Shown: positions 38,093-48,503, counted from the stretch's first letter. The stretch: 64,000 bases of DNA from Blastocladiella emersonii ATCC 22665 (GCA_025594325.1 JANHCV010000008.1:1116001-1180000), one strand, 5' to 3'. Translations and numbers: made by a program. The notes: generated by a model not told the origin, from the sequence alone.

Positions 38093-38812
38093 CTCCCGCT
38101 GCCCTGCCCCACGCTGGGGTGCGTGACCTGGCGCCGATCACTTCCACAATCACCTCCACGAATAATTCCACGAACTCACTTTATGACAACTCCACGAACT
38201 CACTTTACGACCAACTGCAAATTCTTCGGAACGCCCGTTTTCTTCATAAGTCGAGTTCGCAAATTCTTCGGCGATCAGGGCGCGAAGCTGCTTCTGCAAA
38301 AAGTTCGGAAATGGACCCCGTCGTTTAGGTCGGGGTCGGTTTTCGAAGAACTTGCAAAGGGTCGTTGCTTACGGTGAGTGGTCGAGTGGATCGCGAACTC
38401 GATTTATCGTGTTATCTATAAAAAGTAGTTAACTCAAGTTCAGTTCACTCAAGTTCTTCGGACTTCTTAAGTTCGTTCACTCAAGTTCTTCAGACCTGCT
38501 CTACTGCTTAGATCCTTGATTAACTCTACCGCCTTCTCCACGCTCACTTCCACAGCCTCGCCCTGGCGGGCTCCACGGGCGCGTCACTCGGGGTAAGCAA
38601 CGCGTGGGGTGGCCATCCGCGTCAGTGTGAGACACTCAGGGAGACGCGTCGGGTGTGAGACGTCACGTGGAATTCACGTGACCTATCGCCGCGGCCATCG
38701 TAGATCGTAGCCACGTGTTCTATCCGCCCATACCGGTAGTACTACGTACTTTGATCTACCCCGTGCCACCCATTCCTTTCATTGAATGCCGCTGCCCTTA
38801 AGGGCAGCGGCA
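38056..38812 (-). repeat. Right terminal inverted repeat, 757 bp
   Basis: This is the reverse complement of 21615-22371, with the tip palindrome at 38788-38811. It has the same length, with no gap and one visible difference. Confidence 0.95.
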
Positions 38813-38817
38813 CTCGA
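38813..38817. repeat. Right target-site duplication CTCGA
   Basis: Second copy of the 5-bp target sequence; see 21610-21614. Confidence 0.85.
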
Positions 38818-40407
38818 CCACGCGCTGCAAGACGTTACAGTTGCGCAGGTCCTGGAGCACGTTGAGGAAGCCCGCGTCGCCCGACTGCCGCATCTGATGG
38901 ACGAGGAAGAAGACCGAGTCGAAGGCGAGCCACTGATCGCGACCAATGTTGGCATCAGTGCGAGTTCTGCTGACCTCTGGCCGCTCCTTGCGCTTCAACG
39001 CGCGCTTCTTCGTCTGTTGCCGAGGCTCGCCGTCGAAATGCATAGAGTCTCCATCATGAGCTGCATCTACCTCGGGTTCGTGTGCGCGTTCGACCAGCTG
39101 CTCGGATGGAAGCGTGAGCGAGCGGGCCATGACGGGCTCGAACTACAAAAAGGCGCCAAACGCGAGGACGTGCAGGCCGCCAAACGGGCGATGGTCGCGG
39201 ATCGGGTACAGCGCGTCAAAGCGTAAATGCATCGCGGCGAACAGCTCGGCGCCGACCATGGAGATCTCGTCGATGAGGTCAAACTGGATCAGGCGGAACG
39301 GGACCTCGAGCTCGATTTTGATCGCGTTGCTCATCGGCTTAGTCACTGAAACGGTAGCACCAATACTGCAAATGGCGTGGATCGTGAAGCCGCCGATGGG
39401 CGCCGCGGCTACGCTGGTTGGCGCGCAGATCTTGAGCCACGAGCTGCACCCCCAGGGAAGAACAAGTCGCGAATCGAGTTGACAACGCGACTCTTGCCCA
39501 TGCCCGCCTGGTCGTGGACGAGCATAAGGAGCTGCTTGACGTCAGGATCGCCGCACCTTATGGCATCTAGCGTCGACTCGACGTGCTTGACGACGCGGCG
39601 CTGCTCGACGTTGAGCCCTTGAAGGCACGGAGCGAGCTGCTCCTGCTGCACGAGCTGCACATGGACGGCTGGCGGTGCGACACCGCCGTCTACTTGAACA
39701 AGTCGAGCGCGAGGTGGCTCCGCCAAGCGTTCTGCGGCAAACCGACGGGCATCCTCGTCGGCCTTCCCGGCCAGGTTGGTGTAGTTGGCGAGTTGCGCGA
39801 ACCACGCCGGATCCGAGTCGCCCTTGAGCAGCTGCTGTTGAGGTTCGAGTGGCAGAGCGGGCACTGACGCGTTTGAGTTCGAGAGCAGCCCGTAGTTTAC
39901 TCCCGAGGCAAGGAGCTCGGCCGCGTGCTGGTCGCTTCTCGACATGCTCGACATGATCTCGTGCAGGAACGCGTCGTCATACCTTGTCAGTAATCGGGCG
40001 GTCGGAGAGCGTGATGCGCTCGCTCGTCGTCGCGCTCGTCGTCCTCCTGCTCGAGCTTGCGTTCATCGCCGACTGCCGCAGTTCCGTCCTTGCCGACGCG
40101 CTGCGCGTTGGACGTCCTTGGCGGGCTCGAGGAGGGCGTACGTGTTGTACGAGGACGGCGGTGGCACCTTGGTGATGTAGTAGATGACGTTGGCGGGGTT
40201 GCCGGACGTCATGGCAAGGTTCTTGAACTTCATGTTCGAGGCCAGGAGCTCGATGATAGTCGGAGTGTGCGAGTTAGTCCAGTGGTGTGATCGCCGGTGG
40301 AACGCGACGGCCTTGAGCTCGCATGTTTCGGGAGCTTGCAAGCGAAGCGCGACGGACTTGAGCACGTCCGTTTCGGGATCTATCACGATATCGATATGCG
40401 CGTCCAC
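38813..40407 (-). pseudogene. Helitron replication protein / Pif1 helicase relic, 5' and middle part
   Basis: Reading leftwards, 40407-40063 has HRRSHHWTNSHTPTIIELLA and NPANVIYYITK, which fit the conserved end of the Helitron Rep region. Segment 39954-39409 has LNVEQRRVVKHVES and the Walker A HDQAGMGKSRVVN of Pif1-type helicases. After a frame change, 39346-38813 has IDEISMVGAELF (Walker B), GGLHVLAFGAFL then TAG at 39143-39145 where Pif1 proteins have a Gln, then EPVMARS. The usual Asp of GDFLQ is Ala. The frame runs into the target duplication in RVVE and continues at 21614. The gene was therefore a decayed Helitron-type helicase before or after the virus landed in it. Confidence 0.65.
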
Positions 40408-41475
40408 TTTAAGGGGCTTACCCTTATTGAGGACAGTGCCTCGATTGAAGCAACCAGGTTTGTATTGAGTTGAGCTGCAATCAAAGCGAAGCCGAGAAGC
40501 GGAAAACGAGATCTCAGGATTCCTTCAGAACTCCATGAGATGCGGAGAACCTGGAAACGGAAACGTCCTAAGAGAAGTATATCTGAACAAGTAGACAGTC
40601 GAAATAGTGAATTCATGATTGCGAAGAGGAAGGGGGTTGGGACGAGGGCGGAAAGAAGAAGTGGACCAAATCGGACGAGACTCACCAGGATGATGTCTTA
40701 CATGATGCTTGCCTCGTTGCATAGAGTAACAGTGTAGACTTAATTAGAGGATTTAGAGGAAATTGAGGAAAAGATAATACGATAGCGACCACGACGCGTC
40801 GCGACGCGAAGTGATTGGAAAGACAGGAAAGACATGCGTGCCAGAAACCCCAGCTTGAGCGCGAATTCAGCTCGACATAAACTCAGCCTACTGCTGAGAA
40901 CAAGCGCATCCCGCTGAGGCAGGCTCTATCGAGCTCCGCAGTGACAACGCCATCCCCGACGGTCTGGAAGGGACCGCGAATCTTTTGATTTTTTTGGCCC
41001 TCGTGGCAGTTTCCGTCCCTTTTACAAAGTAGTTTAGCCCGCCTTTTCCTTCTGTTTGTTCAGCGCGGGAGAGTGGGAGAGTGGGAGAAACACACGCGTT
41101 TCGCGGCCGAGAATTGGGAGGCGCGTTGAGAAATCGCGTGACGGGCCACCTGTCACTTGAACGCCGCAACTTTGAAGTTCGCCTCCTCCCCCCCCCCCTC
41201 CCCGGAAATGAATAGCAGCATCCAAATTTTATCTCATGGAATGCGACTGCCCGCAACTCGGCCCGCGTGGCACCCGGGTTGCCCTCGAGCATTGCCAGTG
41301 AGCAACCCTCGCGAAACTCTGCGCCGTGTTTGCTGTCGAGCGCTGCCTTCTGGTGGTGCTGCCTGCTGCCGAGCAACGTTGCGAGGGCCTGTCGCCGTTC
41401 TTTTCCATCCATTGAGTCGAGCCGCAGCGGTCCATGCCACGGCTGCGGCTAAAGCCCCTCATGGGAGGGATACGT
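40408..41475. other. No gene seen; probable Helitron remains and filler
   Basis: Segment 40408-40735 may hold upstream parts of the Helitron protein in other frames (VASIEALSS, minus strand), but I cannot assemble it. A C10 run lies near 41190. Nothing else is supported. Confidence 0.35.
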
Positions 41476-42843
41476 CTAGCGAGCACCTTTTTCCGCACTT
41501 GATTTCTGCTTTGGAAGCCCGCTGAGATTAGCAGCCCAAGGTTTATGTATTGGTTTGCAGACAAAGTCTTGCATCGCGAGCTCGCTTCTCAAGCAAAGTC
41601 GTCGGAAAGTCGTCGGAGAGCAAGGTGAGGTCCGACGCGAAGTGGCTGAAACGCGACGCGCCGATCGCTCCGTGAGTCGTGGCGGAGGTGGTTGCCGGTG
41701 GGTGAACTGGTCAAGTTGCCTGTGGTTGGTATTCAAAAAAAGCTCGCGAGTTCGCCGACAAGTCACCTGGCGCGAGTTGAGCAAGCAGTACATGACATCC
41801 AGCTGTTTGCGCATACGAGTCGTCTCGTATACGTCGTGCAGCGGGAAGAGCGCCTCGATCCGATTGCGCACCAAGTCCATGCCGTCCGTGAGCTTGAAGT
41901 GGTCTTTGACCCGGCCGAGCACGGTAAACTTGGTGGTGATGTCGCCAGTAATCTCGCTGCCGCGATGTAGGTAGCTGTCGTGCTCGATCGCGAGAAGAAT
42001 CAAGTCCATGGCAACACACGGCCGCGGGGCATCAGGCATTCCAAACGACTCGCGACGCAGGGCGTCGAACGCGACTCCGAGTAGAAATGCTACTAGAAAA
42101 AAATCGGCGACGCCGTCCTTGTTCAAAACACGCGTACCATCCGTGACAAGATGTAAGAGGAACTCGAGGCAGAAAGCGCGGCCCTGGCGCAGTACGGCGC
42201 GCGCAGCCATGTCCACGAAACGGACAGTGAACAGCAAGGCTCCGTACTTGAGGAGCAGAGTCTGCGTCTGGAGCGGCGACTGGTGCGGGTCATCGAAAAC
42301 GTCAAGCTCGACAGACCGCGATTCAAGCATGGTAGCAAGTTTTGATCCACGCGAAAACTGCAGGTTGTTAGACTTACTCGAGGCCTTGAAATTGAGCAGG
42401 ACGCGGCATAAGGCCGATGGAACGCGCGATCGACAAGCAACAATCAAGAGTTCTTCCTGCTGGGCGACGGTCAACGGCCACGAGCTCTCGGAAACGGTGA
42501 CCGACCATTCGCCGAGCTCGGTCCATCGAGTATCGTCGACGTCCGCATTTAGCCGCACCAGCGCTCGGGCCAGGGCAAGGAAGTTGGTCGAGTGATCATC
42601 CGGGTGTTGTTCGTACTGGCAGTGACGGATCGGGGTTGGTGCAAGTTGGCGGAAATCGTCAAAACGGCCGCCAAGCAGCGGGAAGACGGCCTGCAGCCAA
42701 GGGCGGACTGCCCACAGCGACGGCTCGGCGAGTGCAGCGCGGCAAGTCGCACGAAGGGCGAGCGCAGAAGGAACATCGAGGAGTTGTGCAATGGCGCACT
42801 GAAGCTCTTGCGGCAAGTTAAATAGCGTGAGGGCTTCGTTCAT
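41476..42843 (-). CDS. F-box family, C-terminally truncated copy
   Basis: The ATG at 42843 starts MNEALTLFNLPQELQCAIAQLL (F-box, residues 5-45, ending in ALALRATCRAAL). The family body continues (LDVFDDPHQSPLQTQTLLLKYGALLF, VLRQGRAFCLEFLLHLV, DAPRPCVAMDLILLAIE) to about residue 375. After TCRRTRELFLN the sequence becomes unrelated (Arg/Pro/Ser-rich) to the stop, so the C-terminal 200 residues of the family are missing. An in-frame extension upstream to 42978 is less likely. F-box proteins recruit SCF ubiquitin ligase targets. Confidence 0.6.
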   Translation of the reverse strand: MNEALTLFNLPQELQCAIAQLLDVPSALALRATCRAALAEPSLWAVRPWLQAVFPLLGGRFDDFRQLAPTPIRHCQYEQHPDDHSTNFLALARALVRLNADVDDTRWTELGEWSVTVSESSWPLTVAQQEELLIVACRSRVPSALCRVLLNFKASSKSNNLQFSRGSKLATMLESRSVELDVFDDPHQSPLQTQTLLLKYGALLFTVRFVDMAARAVLRQGRAFCLEFLLHLVTDGTRVLNKDGVADFFLVAFLLGVAFDALRRESFGMPDAPRPCVAMDLILLAIEHDSYLHRGSEITGDITTKFTVLGRVKDHFKLTDGMDLVRNRIEALFPLHDVYETTRMRKQLDVMYCLLNSRQVTCRRTRELFLNTNHRQLDQFTHRQPPPPRLTERSARRVSATSRRTSPCSPTTFRRLCLRSELAMQDFVCKPIHKPWAANLSGLPKQKSSAEKGAR

Positions 42844-43039
42844 GGTATGTATTGCATGGCAGGACGGGGCGGCGTGGGAGCGCGAACCGGAACGCGCCGT
42901 TTTCCGTTCGCCGCCTCGACTCGCCCGCTCCCTCTCCCCTCGGCGCACCACCGTGCCGTGTTTTGAATGTAACCCCATGCATTGATCTCAGCTGCCTCGT
43001 CTTATGTGAGCCTCTGCCGCGGTCGCAATGTTGGTGAAA

Positions 43040-44416
43040 TCAACCCTCCCGCTTGAGCTGCTCGATCGCCGCCCACAACGCGCCCAAGGCCCGGACACAC
43101 ACATCTCGCGGGACCTGTTGCACAACGCCGAGGAACTTACGTGCGTTGGCCGCTTCAGCCGCGCCCAAGTCGCTGCCCCTCGCACGCTGCGATAACACTG
43201 TTCTGGCACCCGCCGTGGCCCGGATCAGATCTTGGAGTTCCATAGACAGTGGAGCTGGGAGTGTCACATGAAGCGCGCGATGGGCATTCACAATGGCGCG
43301 AGCGTGCGGGCCGACGTTCATAATCTCGCGGCACCGCTCAGTTGAGTGCGTACGGCTCTTGCGTTGTAGGTGGGCGCTCCGGGAGCAGAAGTCGCACGTA
43401 GGGCTTGGTATCGTTGGAAGAGCACGCACAGGTGTTGGGATGATAAGCGGCACGGCCACGGGCGCGGCGGGAACAATCACGTCGCGCAGGGATAGAGCCA
43501 TGGACTCGATTGTCTCAGTCGAATTGGCAATGTGGAGGGTCAGCGGCGACAAGGCGAGGCCAAACGCATTCCGCAGCTTGGCGTAGAACATGTGCTTGAT
43601 ATGCCGCTGCGCTTTGAACTCGGGTGTGATCGGGACCACCTCGCCCGCCGCCCGACAGAAGCACACGTAAAAGCTCCACACTGTCTCTTTTGGTGCCGCT
43701 GCGACGGACAGCCAGCGCTGCTTCCACTCTGTCATCCATATTGGGTTCGCGGCGTTGAGGAAGATGCATCTCACTTCGTCGTCATGGGCTTCGGTCAACT
43801 GGTCGCTGAGAAAGAGCGCGTAGACCAAGTACAACTGCGGTTGCACGTTGGCCCGGGCGGCGATGAGTAGCGTTGCAAGCGGGACACCTGGGACCTGTCG
43901 CGCAAGGAGATCGAGAAAGTCGGCGGCCGTTGTGGCGACCGGCTGGTACGCGTTGCTTCGGATGAGACGCTCGTAGACTGGTCCCCTGGTACGCAAGTAC
44001 TCATAGAGCTGCGTCGGAGACGACAAGGACAGTTGGCGAGGCGGTGCGTGAATTGGAAGCGACGTCGGGCGAGCGGGAAGGCGCACGGAAGTCGAGAGCG
44101 GGGCCGCGCGGGGAGTCGCTGGCGGCGAGATCGGTATTGCGGTGGATGGAACTGTTGTTGGCAACTGCTCTTGCACATGTTGTAACTGAGAAGATTGGTC
44201 AACGCGGCCGCCAAGTCTCCCGCGCAAGTACTCTCCAATTCGGTGCAGCCGATGCGATAGGGTGGATAGAAGCGGGTCGGGACAAGCAAGCTGGCGGCCC
44301 TCCGCCGACTCGGGAGCTTGACGCGCCGCTGCGAAATAGCTCGTCGCGCCTGACGAACAAGCTCGTTTAAGCTCACTGGATATATTGCATAGAGTCTCAT
44401 CATGTGGGTGCTTCAT
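43040..44416 (-). CDS. Gag-like zinc-knuckle family, copy B (intact)
   Basis: The protein has 458 residues. It starts MKHPHDETLCN, as other copies (TLCN block). Ser/Pro-rich linker 90-140; core from about 145: YEYLRTRGPVYERLI, LARQVPGVPLATLLIAARANV, WKQRWLSVAAAPKETVWSFY, AQRHIKHMFYAKL. Zinc knuckle CDFC-X12-HSTERC near 335. C-terminal helical domain ends in ALGALWAAIEQLKREG. The order (assembly core, linker, zinc knuckle, tail) is that of retrotransposon Gag proteins, but no pol gene follows. Either a domesticated Gag family or non-autonomous elements. Confidence 0.7.
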   Translation of the reverse strand: MKHPHDETLCNISSELKRACSSGATSYFAAARQAPESAEGRQLACPDPLLSTLSHRLHRIGEYLRGRLGGRVDQSSQLQHVQEQLPTTVPSTAIPISPPATPRAAPLSTSVRLPARPTSLPIHAPPRQLSLSSPTQLYEYLRTRGPVYERLIRSNAYQPVATTAADFLDLLARQVPGVPLATLLIAARANVQPQLYLVYALFLSDQLTEAHDDEVRCIFLNAANPIWMTEWKQRWLSVAAAPKETVWSFYVCFCRAAGEVVPITPEFKAQRHIKHMFYAKLRNAFGLALSPLTLHIANSTETIESMALSLRDVIVPAAPVAVPLIIPTPVRALPTIPSPTCDFCSRSAHLQRKSRTHSTERCREIMNVGPHARAIVNAHRALHVTLPAPLSMELQDLIRATAGARTVLSQRARGSDLGAAEAANARKFLGVVQQVPRDVCVRALGALWAAIEQLKREG

Positions 44417-44543
44417 GGTGGTGGGACCTTTGGAAGGCTAACGAACGCGGGTTAGAGTCGGCAGCCAAATGAGCGACGCGCCCCGTTTCGGATACCGCTC
44501 CTCACAAACGCCTTCCTCAGCAAACAGTTGACGGTACATTCTT

Positions 44544-45872
44544 TCATTCTCCATGAAGTTGCTCAACTTTCAACCAAAACCGGTGCACAACGTCATCGCG
44601 CACTACACGCGGCAGGTGCAACAGCGTGTTGAGGAACGCGGCCGCGCGCGCCACTATCCCGCTCCCGCTTCCAGTCAGTGAGTGCGGCGTGGAGAGCTCC
44701 CGCGCAATGACCGCAGTGAGATCCAGCAACCTCGATCGTGACATTCCACGACCCGCGCTGGGCAGCCGCGCGCGGCCAATCTCGCGGTATGCAGCAATTA
44801 CGGCGCGCGCGTGCGGGCGCATGTCGTCCAGCTCGGGGCACCGGGCAACCGAGTGTCGCTGGCTCGTGGCACGGAACCAGTCGCTCTGGTTGCAGAAGGC
44901 ACAACCCGGCGCGAGGGAGGAGTGGGATTGTGCAGCCACCGCTGTGCTGCCGCGCGGCGCGGAAGAGGGAATCACCACGTCACGAAACTGTGCGACCATG
45001 GAATCAAGGCTTGCATCCCGCGAAGCGACGTGCGATGAGAGCAAGGCGACCGGGGTGCCGAGCGCGCCATACAGCCGGTTGACGAACACGTTTTTGATAT
45101 GCCGCTGTGCCTTGAACGCGTTGTCAACGACGGCCACATCGCCCAAAATGCGGCAGAAGCGGACGTAAAATGCTTCCACAGTCTCGCCCGGTTCGGGCAT
45201 CGTCGCGAGCCACCGCTCCTTCCACTCGGACATCCAGTTCGGATCGGCCGCAAGAAGGAACAAGCGCCGCGTCTCGCGATCATCCGTCATCGACTCACGA
45301 AGGGACACAGAGTACACGGCGTACAGATCCTTGCCCACATTCGAGCGCGCAGAGAGCAGGAGCGCCGCGAGCGGGACACCGGGCACCACGCGGGCGAGGA
45401 GGTCAACGAAATCGGACGCCGACCGCGCGATCGTCTGCCGTTGGCGGCTCCGCGGGTGTCGCAGGTAGAAGGGCGCGTTGGAGCGGAGTTTCTCGAACAG
45501 GCCCGTGTCGTATGCGTGATTTTCGTAAAAGAGCGTGGGAGCGGAGGCGGGTTGCGGAGGTGGCAGCGGTGCGACGGGCGAAAGCGGCGGTGGCGGGAGC
45601 TCGGCAGAGATTGTGGCGGACGACCCTGTCACGGAAAGAGCACCTCGCTCGGCGCGAGGCGGATCGACCACGGAACGATCGATCCGCTCTCGCAAGCGGT
45701 CGCGGATGCCCTGCAGCCGTGCTTCCATGGCGAGCTGGATCAGGCCGTGTTCGACGAGCGAGGCGCTCGGCACATTTCGGACAGAATCAAAGGAGAGCGC
45801 CAGGTTCCGCGCAGTGCTCAGTTCATCGTTGGTTTGCATGTTGCAGCGAGTGATTTCATGGTAGTAGTCCAT
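44544..45872 (-). CDS. Gag-like zinc-knuckle family, copy C (intact)
   Basis: The ATG at 45872 gives 442 residues (MDYYHEITRCNMQTN). Core blocks: LARVVPGVPLAALLLSARSNV, DPNWMSEWKERWLATMPEPG, ETVEAFYVRFCRILGDV, AQRHIKNVFVNRLYG. The knuckle is CAFC-X12-HSVARC. The spacing to copy B is 127 bp, in the same orientation. It looks fully open. Confidence 0.7.
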   Translation of the reverse strand: MDYYHEITRCNMQTNDELSTARNLALSFDSVRNVPSASLVEHGLIQLAMEARLQGIRDRLRERIDRSVVDPPRAERGALSVTGSSATISAELPPPPLSPVAPLPPPQPASAPTLFYENHAYDTGLFEKLRSNAPFYLRHPRSRQRQTIARSASDFVDLLARVVPGVPLAALLLSARSNVGKDLYAVYSVSLRESMTDDRETRRLFLLAADPNWMSEWKERWLATMPEPGETVEAFYVRFCRILGDVAVVDNAFKAQRHIKNVFVNRLYGALGTPVALLSSHVASRDASLDSMVAQFRDVVIPSSAPRGSTAVAAQSHSSLAPGCAFCNQSDWFRATSQRHSVARCPELDDMRPHARAVIAAYREIGRARLPSAGRGMSRSRLLDLTAVIARELSTPHSLTGSGSGIVARAAAFLNTLLHLPRVVRDDVVHRFWLKVEQLHGE

Positions 45873-46661
45873 GGTGCGGCACGCCTGAGAGTGAGCGGTT
45901 TGCGGCAAGCGATGTGCAGTGATCTGGCCCGCGGCCGCCCGGGAGACGCCCACACGTGGCAACAAGAGCGCCGCGTTTCAAAAGACCGCGCAAACGCCTG
46001 TGCAAACGGCCCGGCCATGGCCTTCAAAGTCGCGTCCCTGTGGCGGGCAACGGGCGGTGATTGGGGACAGCACAGGCTTCTCTCGCACGCTGCTGCCAAC
46101 GCAAGCGAGGCTTCGACGCGCTGCGCCACTCACTCCGAATCAGCTGATGCGGGCAGCGAGCTGACGTCAGGTGTGCGATCTCGATTGAAGCAACGCCAGA
46201 CAGAGCCGCCCTTCGCTCGCTTTGCAACTTCCCGATGCTGCAATGAATGCCTGCGACTCTATGAAACTTAAACTAGACCACTTGCTGCATACTCCAGTTG
46301 GTGAGGCGATCCTCCAGCTTGCCCAACCTTGCGCCGCCATCCCTGCCGCGACTCGCGCGCTCTGACGGACGCTGCATTTGGCGCCCGCGTGCTTGTGCTG
46401 TGGACTACGAGTGCTATCTTGGTACACCCGCACTACTTGGCCGGGCTTGCCGAACCTCGGGATGAAGATGAAGACGACTCGGCTCCTGCGGTCCGGCCGA
46501 GCACGCTTGGCCGTGTCTTCGACGCACTCAACCTGATCATGAGAGCTTCTATACTTTCGGCTTCCAGCTTGCCAGTCCGCCACTCATTCTCCACTGGCTA
46601 CCTCTAATGTGTCGCCCGGCGCGCAGCTGGCATTCTTTCACCGCCTTTCACAGCCGATAGT
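45873..46661. other. Intergenic, no confident gene
   Basis: Upstream of copy C the text ACGTGGCAACAAGAGCGCCGCGTTTCA (about 45952-45979) resembles sequences upstream of copies E and H, and so may be shared promoter. No family feature is seen in the frames here. Confidence 0.35.
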
Positions 46662-47216
46662 ATGGTGGAGCACCTCGAACTCATCTTCAGCAAGGATGCG
46701 CTTGAATGGGTTGAACTCGATAGCGCTGGCGAGGCCCCGCTTCCGTACCCTTACCCTCCACTTGCGCCGTCGCACATTGGACTATCAGCGGTCGTTTGCT
46801 TCCTTCTCGCGGCCATTGGCGAGCAGGAGTTGCTCGAGCATTTCCTTGGCGAGCTCCACCTCCACTTTCCAGCGCTACTCTATACCAAGGTCCAGTCGGG
46901 CATTTGGAACTCGGTCGGCGCCATGTACACCTCCTTGGGCCTGCAAGTCTGGCGCTTTTTGATCGAGGCCGAGTCGGACGTGACTGCGGATTTGCTCTCG
47001 CTCGTCGATGTTCTCGCTGCCATTGGCATCCGGCGCTGGAACGTCCGCATTCTCACACTGCTTTGCGAATCGCCATTTGGCCTCGACGGGGCGCAGTTTG
47101 TCAACCGGTTCCTTGACTGGCAGTTCACTAACAACACTCCCCATGCGCGCGTGTGCGGCCACCCTCTCACCGTTGAACAAGTTCAGCAGACCACAAGCTC
47201 ATCCAGTGCACCATAG
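46662..47216 (+). CDS. 184-aa helical protein, unknown
   Basis: MVEHLELIFSKDALEWVEL at the start, then a Pro-rich loop, then hydrophobic helices (IGLSAVVCFLLAAIGEQELL, LGLQVWRFLIEAE, LLSLVDVLAAIG). It is not a clear membrane protein; the helices carry charged residues. It might be a distant, shortened relative of the helical body of the F-box family. It is the only plus-strand gene candidate in this Gag-like cluster. Confidence 0.4.
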   Translation: MVEHLELIFSKDALEWVELDSAGEAPLPYPYPPLAPSHIGLSAVVCFLLAAIGEQELLEHFLGELHLHFPALLYTKVQSGIWNSVGAMYTSLGLQVWRFLIEAESDVTADLLSLVDVLAAIGIRRWNVRILTLLCESPFGLDGAQFVNRFLDWQFTNNTPHARVCGHPLTVEQVQQTTSSSSAP

Positions 47217-47510
47217 ATCGCGCTGTTAGAAGCAACCCTTCTGGCGAGACGACGAGTTGCAGCGAGTTTCGGCACTGTCGCCTTGAGCCGTCGATCCTTG
47301 AGCCGTCAATATCTTTCCCTCTGAAGCCCCGCTCACATGGCACGAGGCACGGCGCGTATTCGTTGCTCAACGTTTCTTTGCAATGAATGCGAGAATGAGG
47401 GCGGCAATACAACGCTGATTGCCAGAATCTAGAATTTATTGATTGAGGAACAATTCAGACCACAGTTTCAAAAAGCAGCTGCGGGTATGTTCTAAGGGCT
47501 TGTCGAGGAG

Positions 47511-48503
47511 CTAGCCTGTTGGCAAATCCGGGATAACCACGTCGCGCAGCGCGTTGGCCATGGATTCGAGCGTCACGTCCCAGTGGCGGACAAGCGCCGC
47601 GAGTTGTGCGGCGGACGTTTCAAAGAACGGGAGCAGGCGGTCGGCGAGAATTCGCTTGATGTGTCGCTGGCTCTTGAACATGTCGTCGACCATGACCACC
47701 TCGTCGAGGACACAGAAGAAGCGGCGGTAAAAGTCCCACACCGTTTCGCCTGGCCTCGGCGCCATCCTGAGCCAGCGCCGCTTCCACTCGAGATTCCAAA
47801 ACGGGTCGAGGACGTGGACGAGCTTATCGCGCGTCGCCTGGTCGTTAATCATGGTCTCGCGCATAAACACAGCGTAGGTGTAGTACACGTCCCGCGGAAC
47901 GTTCGGGTTGGCGGCGATTAGCAGCGCGGAGAGCGGAACGCTTGGGTGGCACTGCTTCAAAAGCGTCGCAAACTCATCGACTGACCGCGCAATGAAGCCC
48001 CGGCGATGTTGGCGGTTTGACTGCACGAGGTACAGTGGGCCGTAGCCGGCCAGCTGGTCGCGCAGCCGCATATTGTACGCGTACCGCTGGTGCGGCGGGA
48101 GCGGGTTCTTGAGCGTGAGCACGAGTATGGGGAGCTGGCCAGCCGTAGGGGTGGTGCCCGAAAGATGGGATGGCGGGTTGGGTGGCGGCGTCTGCGGATT
48201 CGAGGACGTCCGAGGAGTCGCTAGCGTTCCGCAGAGCCGGGCAAGCTCCTGCAGCCGCGCCGCCTCCTGCCCGTCTCCCTCGAATTAGAGCGGTTTGACG
48301 ACGCCATTCGCGCGGTCTTTCAAGTGCGACCGGATGCTGTGCACGCGGAGCGTCAGGCCGAGATAAAGCAGCTTCTCCTCGCCCGTCAGTTCGCGGGAGC
48401 CCGCTGGGGGTGCCAGCGGCGCAGGCGTTGGTGGATTGAGGATCTTGGGTGAGCGGGTCTCGACAATTAAGTTGCATTGAGTCTGTGCATAGTCGAATGT
48501 CAT
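47511..48503 (-). pseudogene. Gag-like family, copy D (nonsense codon, no zinc knuckle)
   Basis: The ATG at 48503 (MTFDYAQTQCN) opens a frame that meets TAA at 48285-48287 (VVKPL then stop) and continues in the same frame with FEGDGQEAARLQELARL. The core is complete (PSVPLSALLIAANPNV, WNLEWKRRWLRMAPRPGETVW, SQRHIKRILADRL). It stops at 47511 right after VVIPDLPTG, before the zinc knuckle. Confidence 0.65.

Larger units (their letters stand above)
21615..38812. mobile_element. Integrated Polinton-like virus, 17,198 bp, with 757-bp terminal inverted repeats
   Basis: The element is bounded by inverted repeats and a 5-bp target duplication. It is visibly richer in A/T than its surroundings and densely coding. 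Morphogenesis genes: major capsid protein, penton protein, packaging ATPase and a long fibre-like protein. Replication genes: a PrimPol and an origin-binding-protein-like helicase. Integration genes: an rve integrase and a tyrosine recombinase. No protein-primed DNA polymerase B and no recognisable capsid protease were found, so it fits Polinton-like viruses better than classic Polintons/Mavericks. The capsid set implies virion formation. Single lesions in both integrases and between PrimPol and helicase suggest this copy is now impaired. A spliced, GC-rich, host-like gene lies just inside the left repeat. Confidence 0.9.

Noticed and set aside
21615-38812. Protein-primed DNA polymerase B or adenovirus-like protease in the virus
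   Set aside because: I looked for YxDTDS-type and His/Asp/Cys protease motifs in all long frames and found none, so I do not call the element a canonical Polinton/Maverick.
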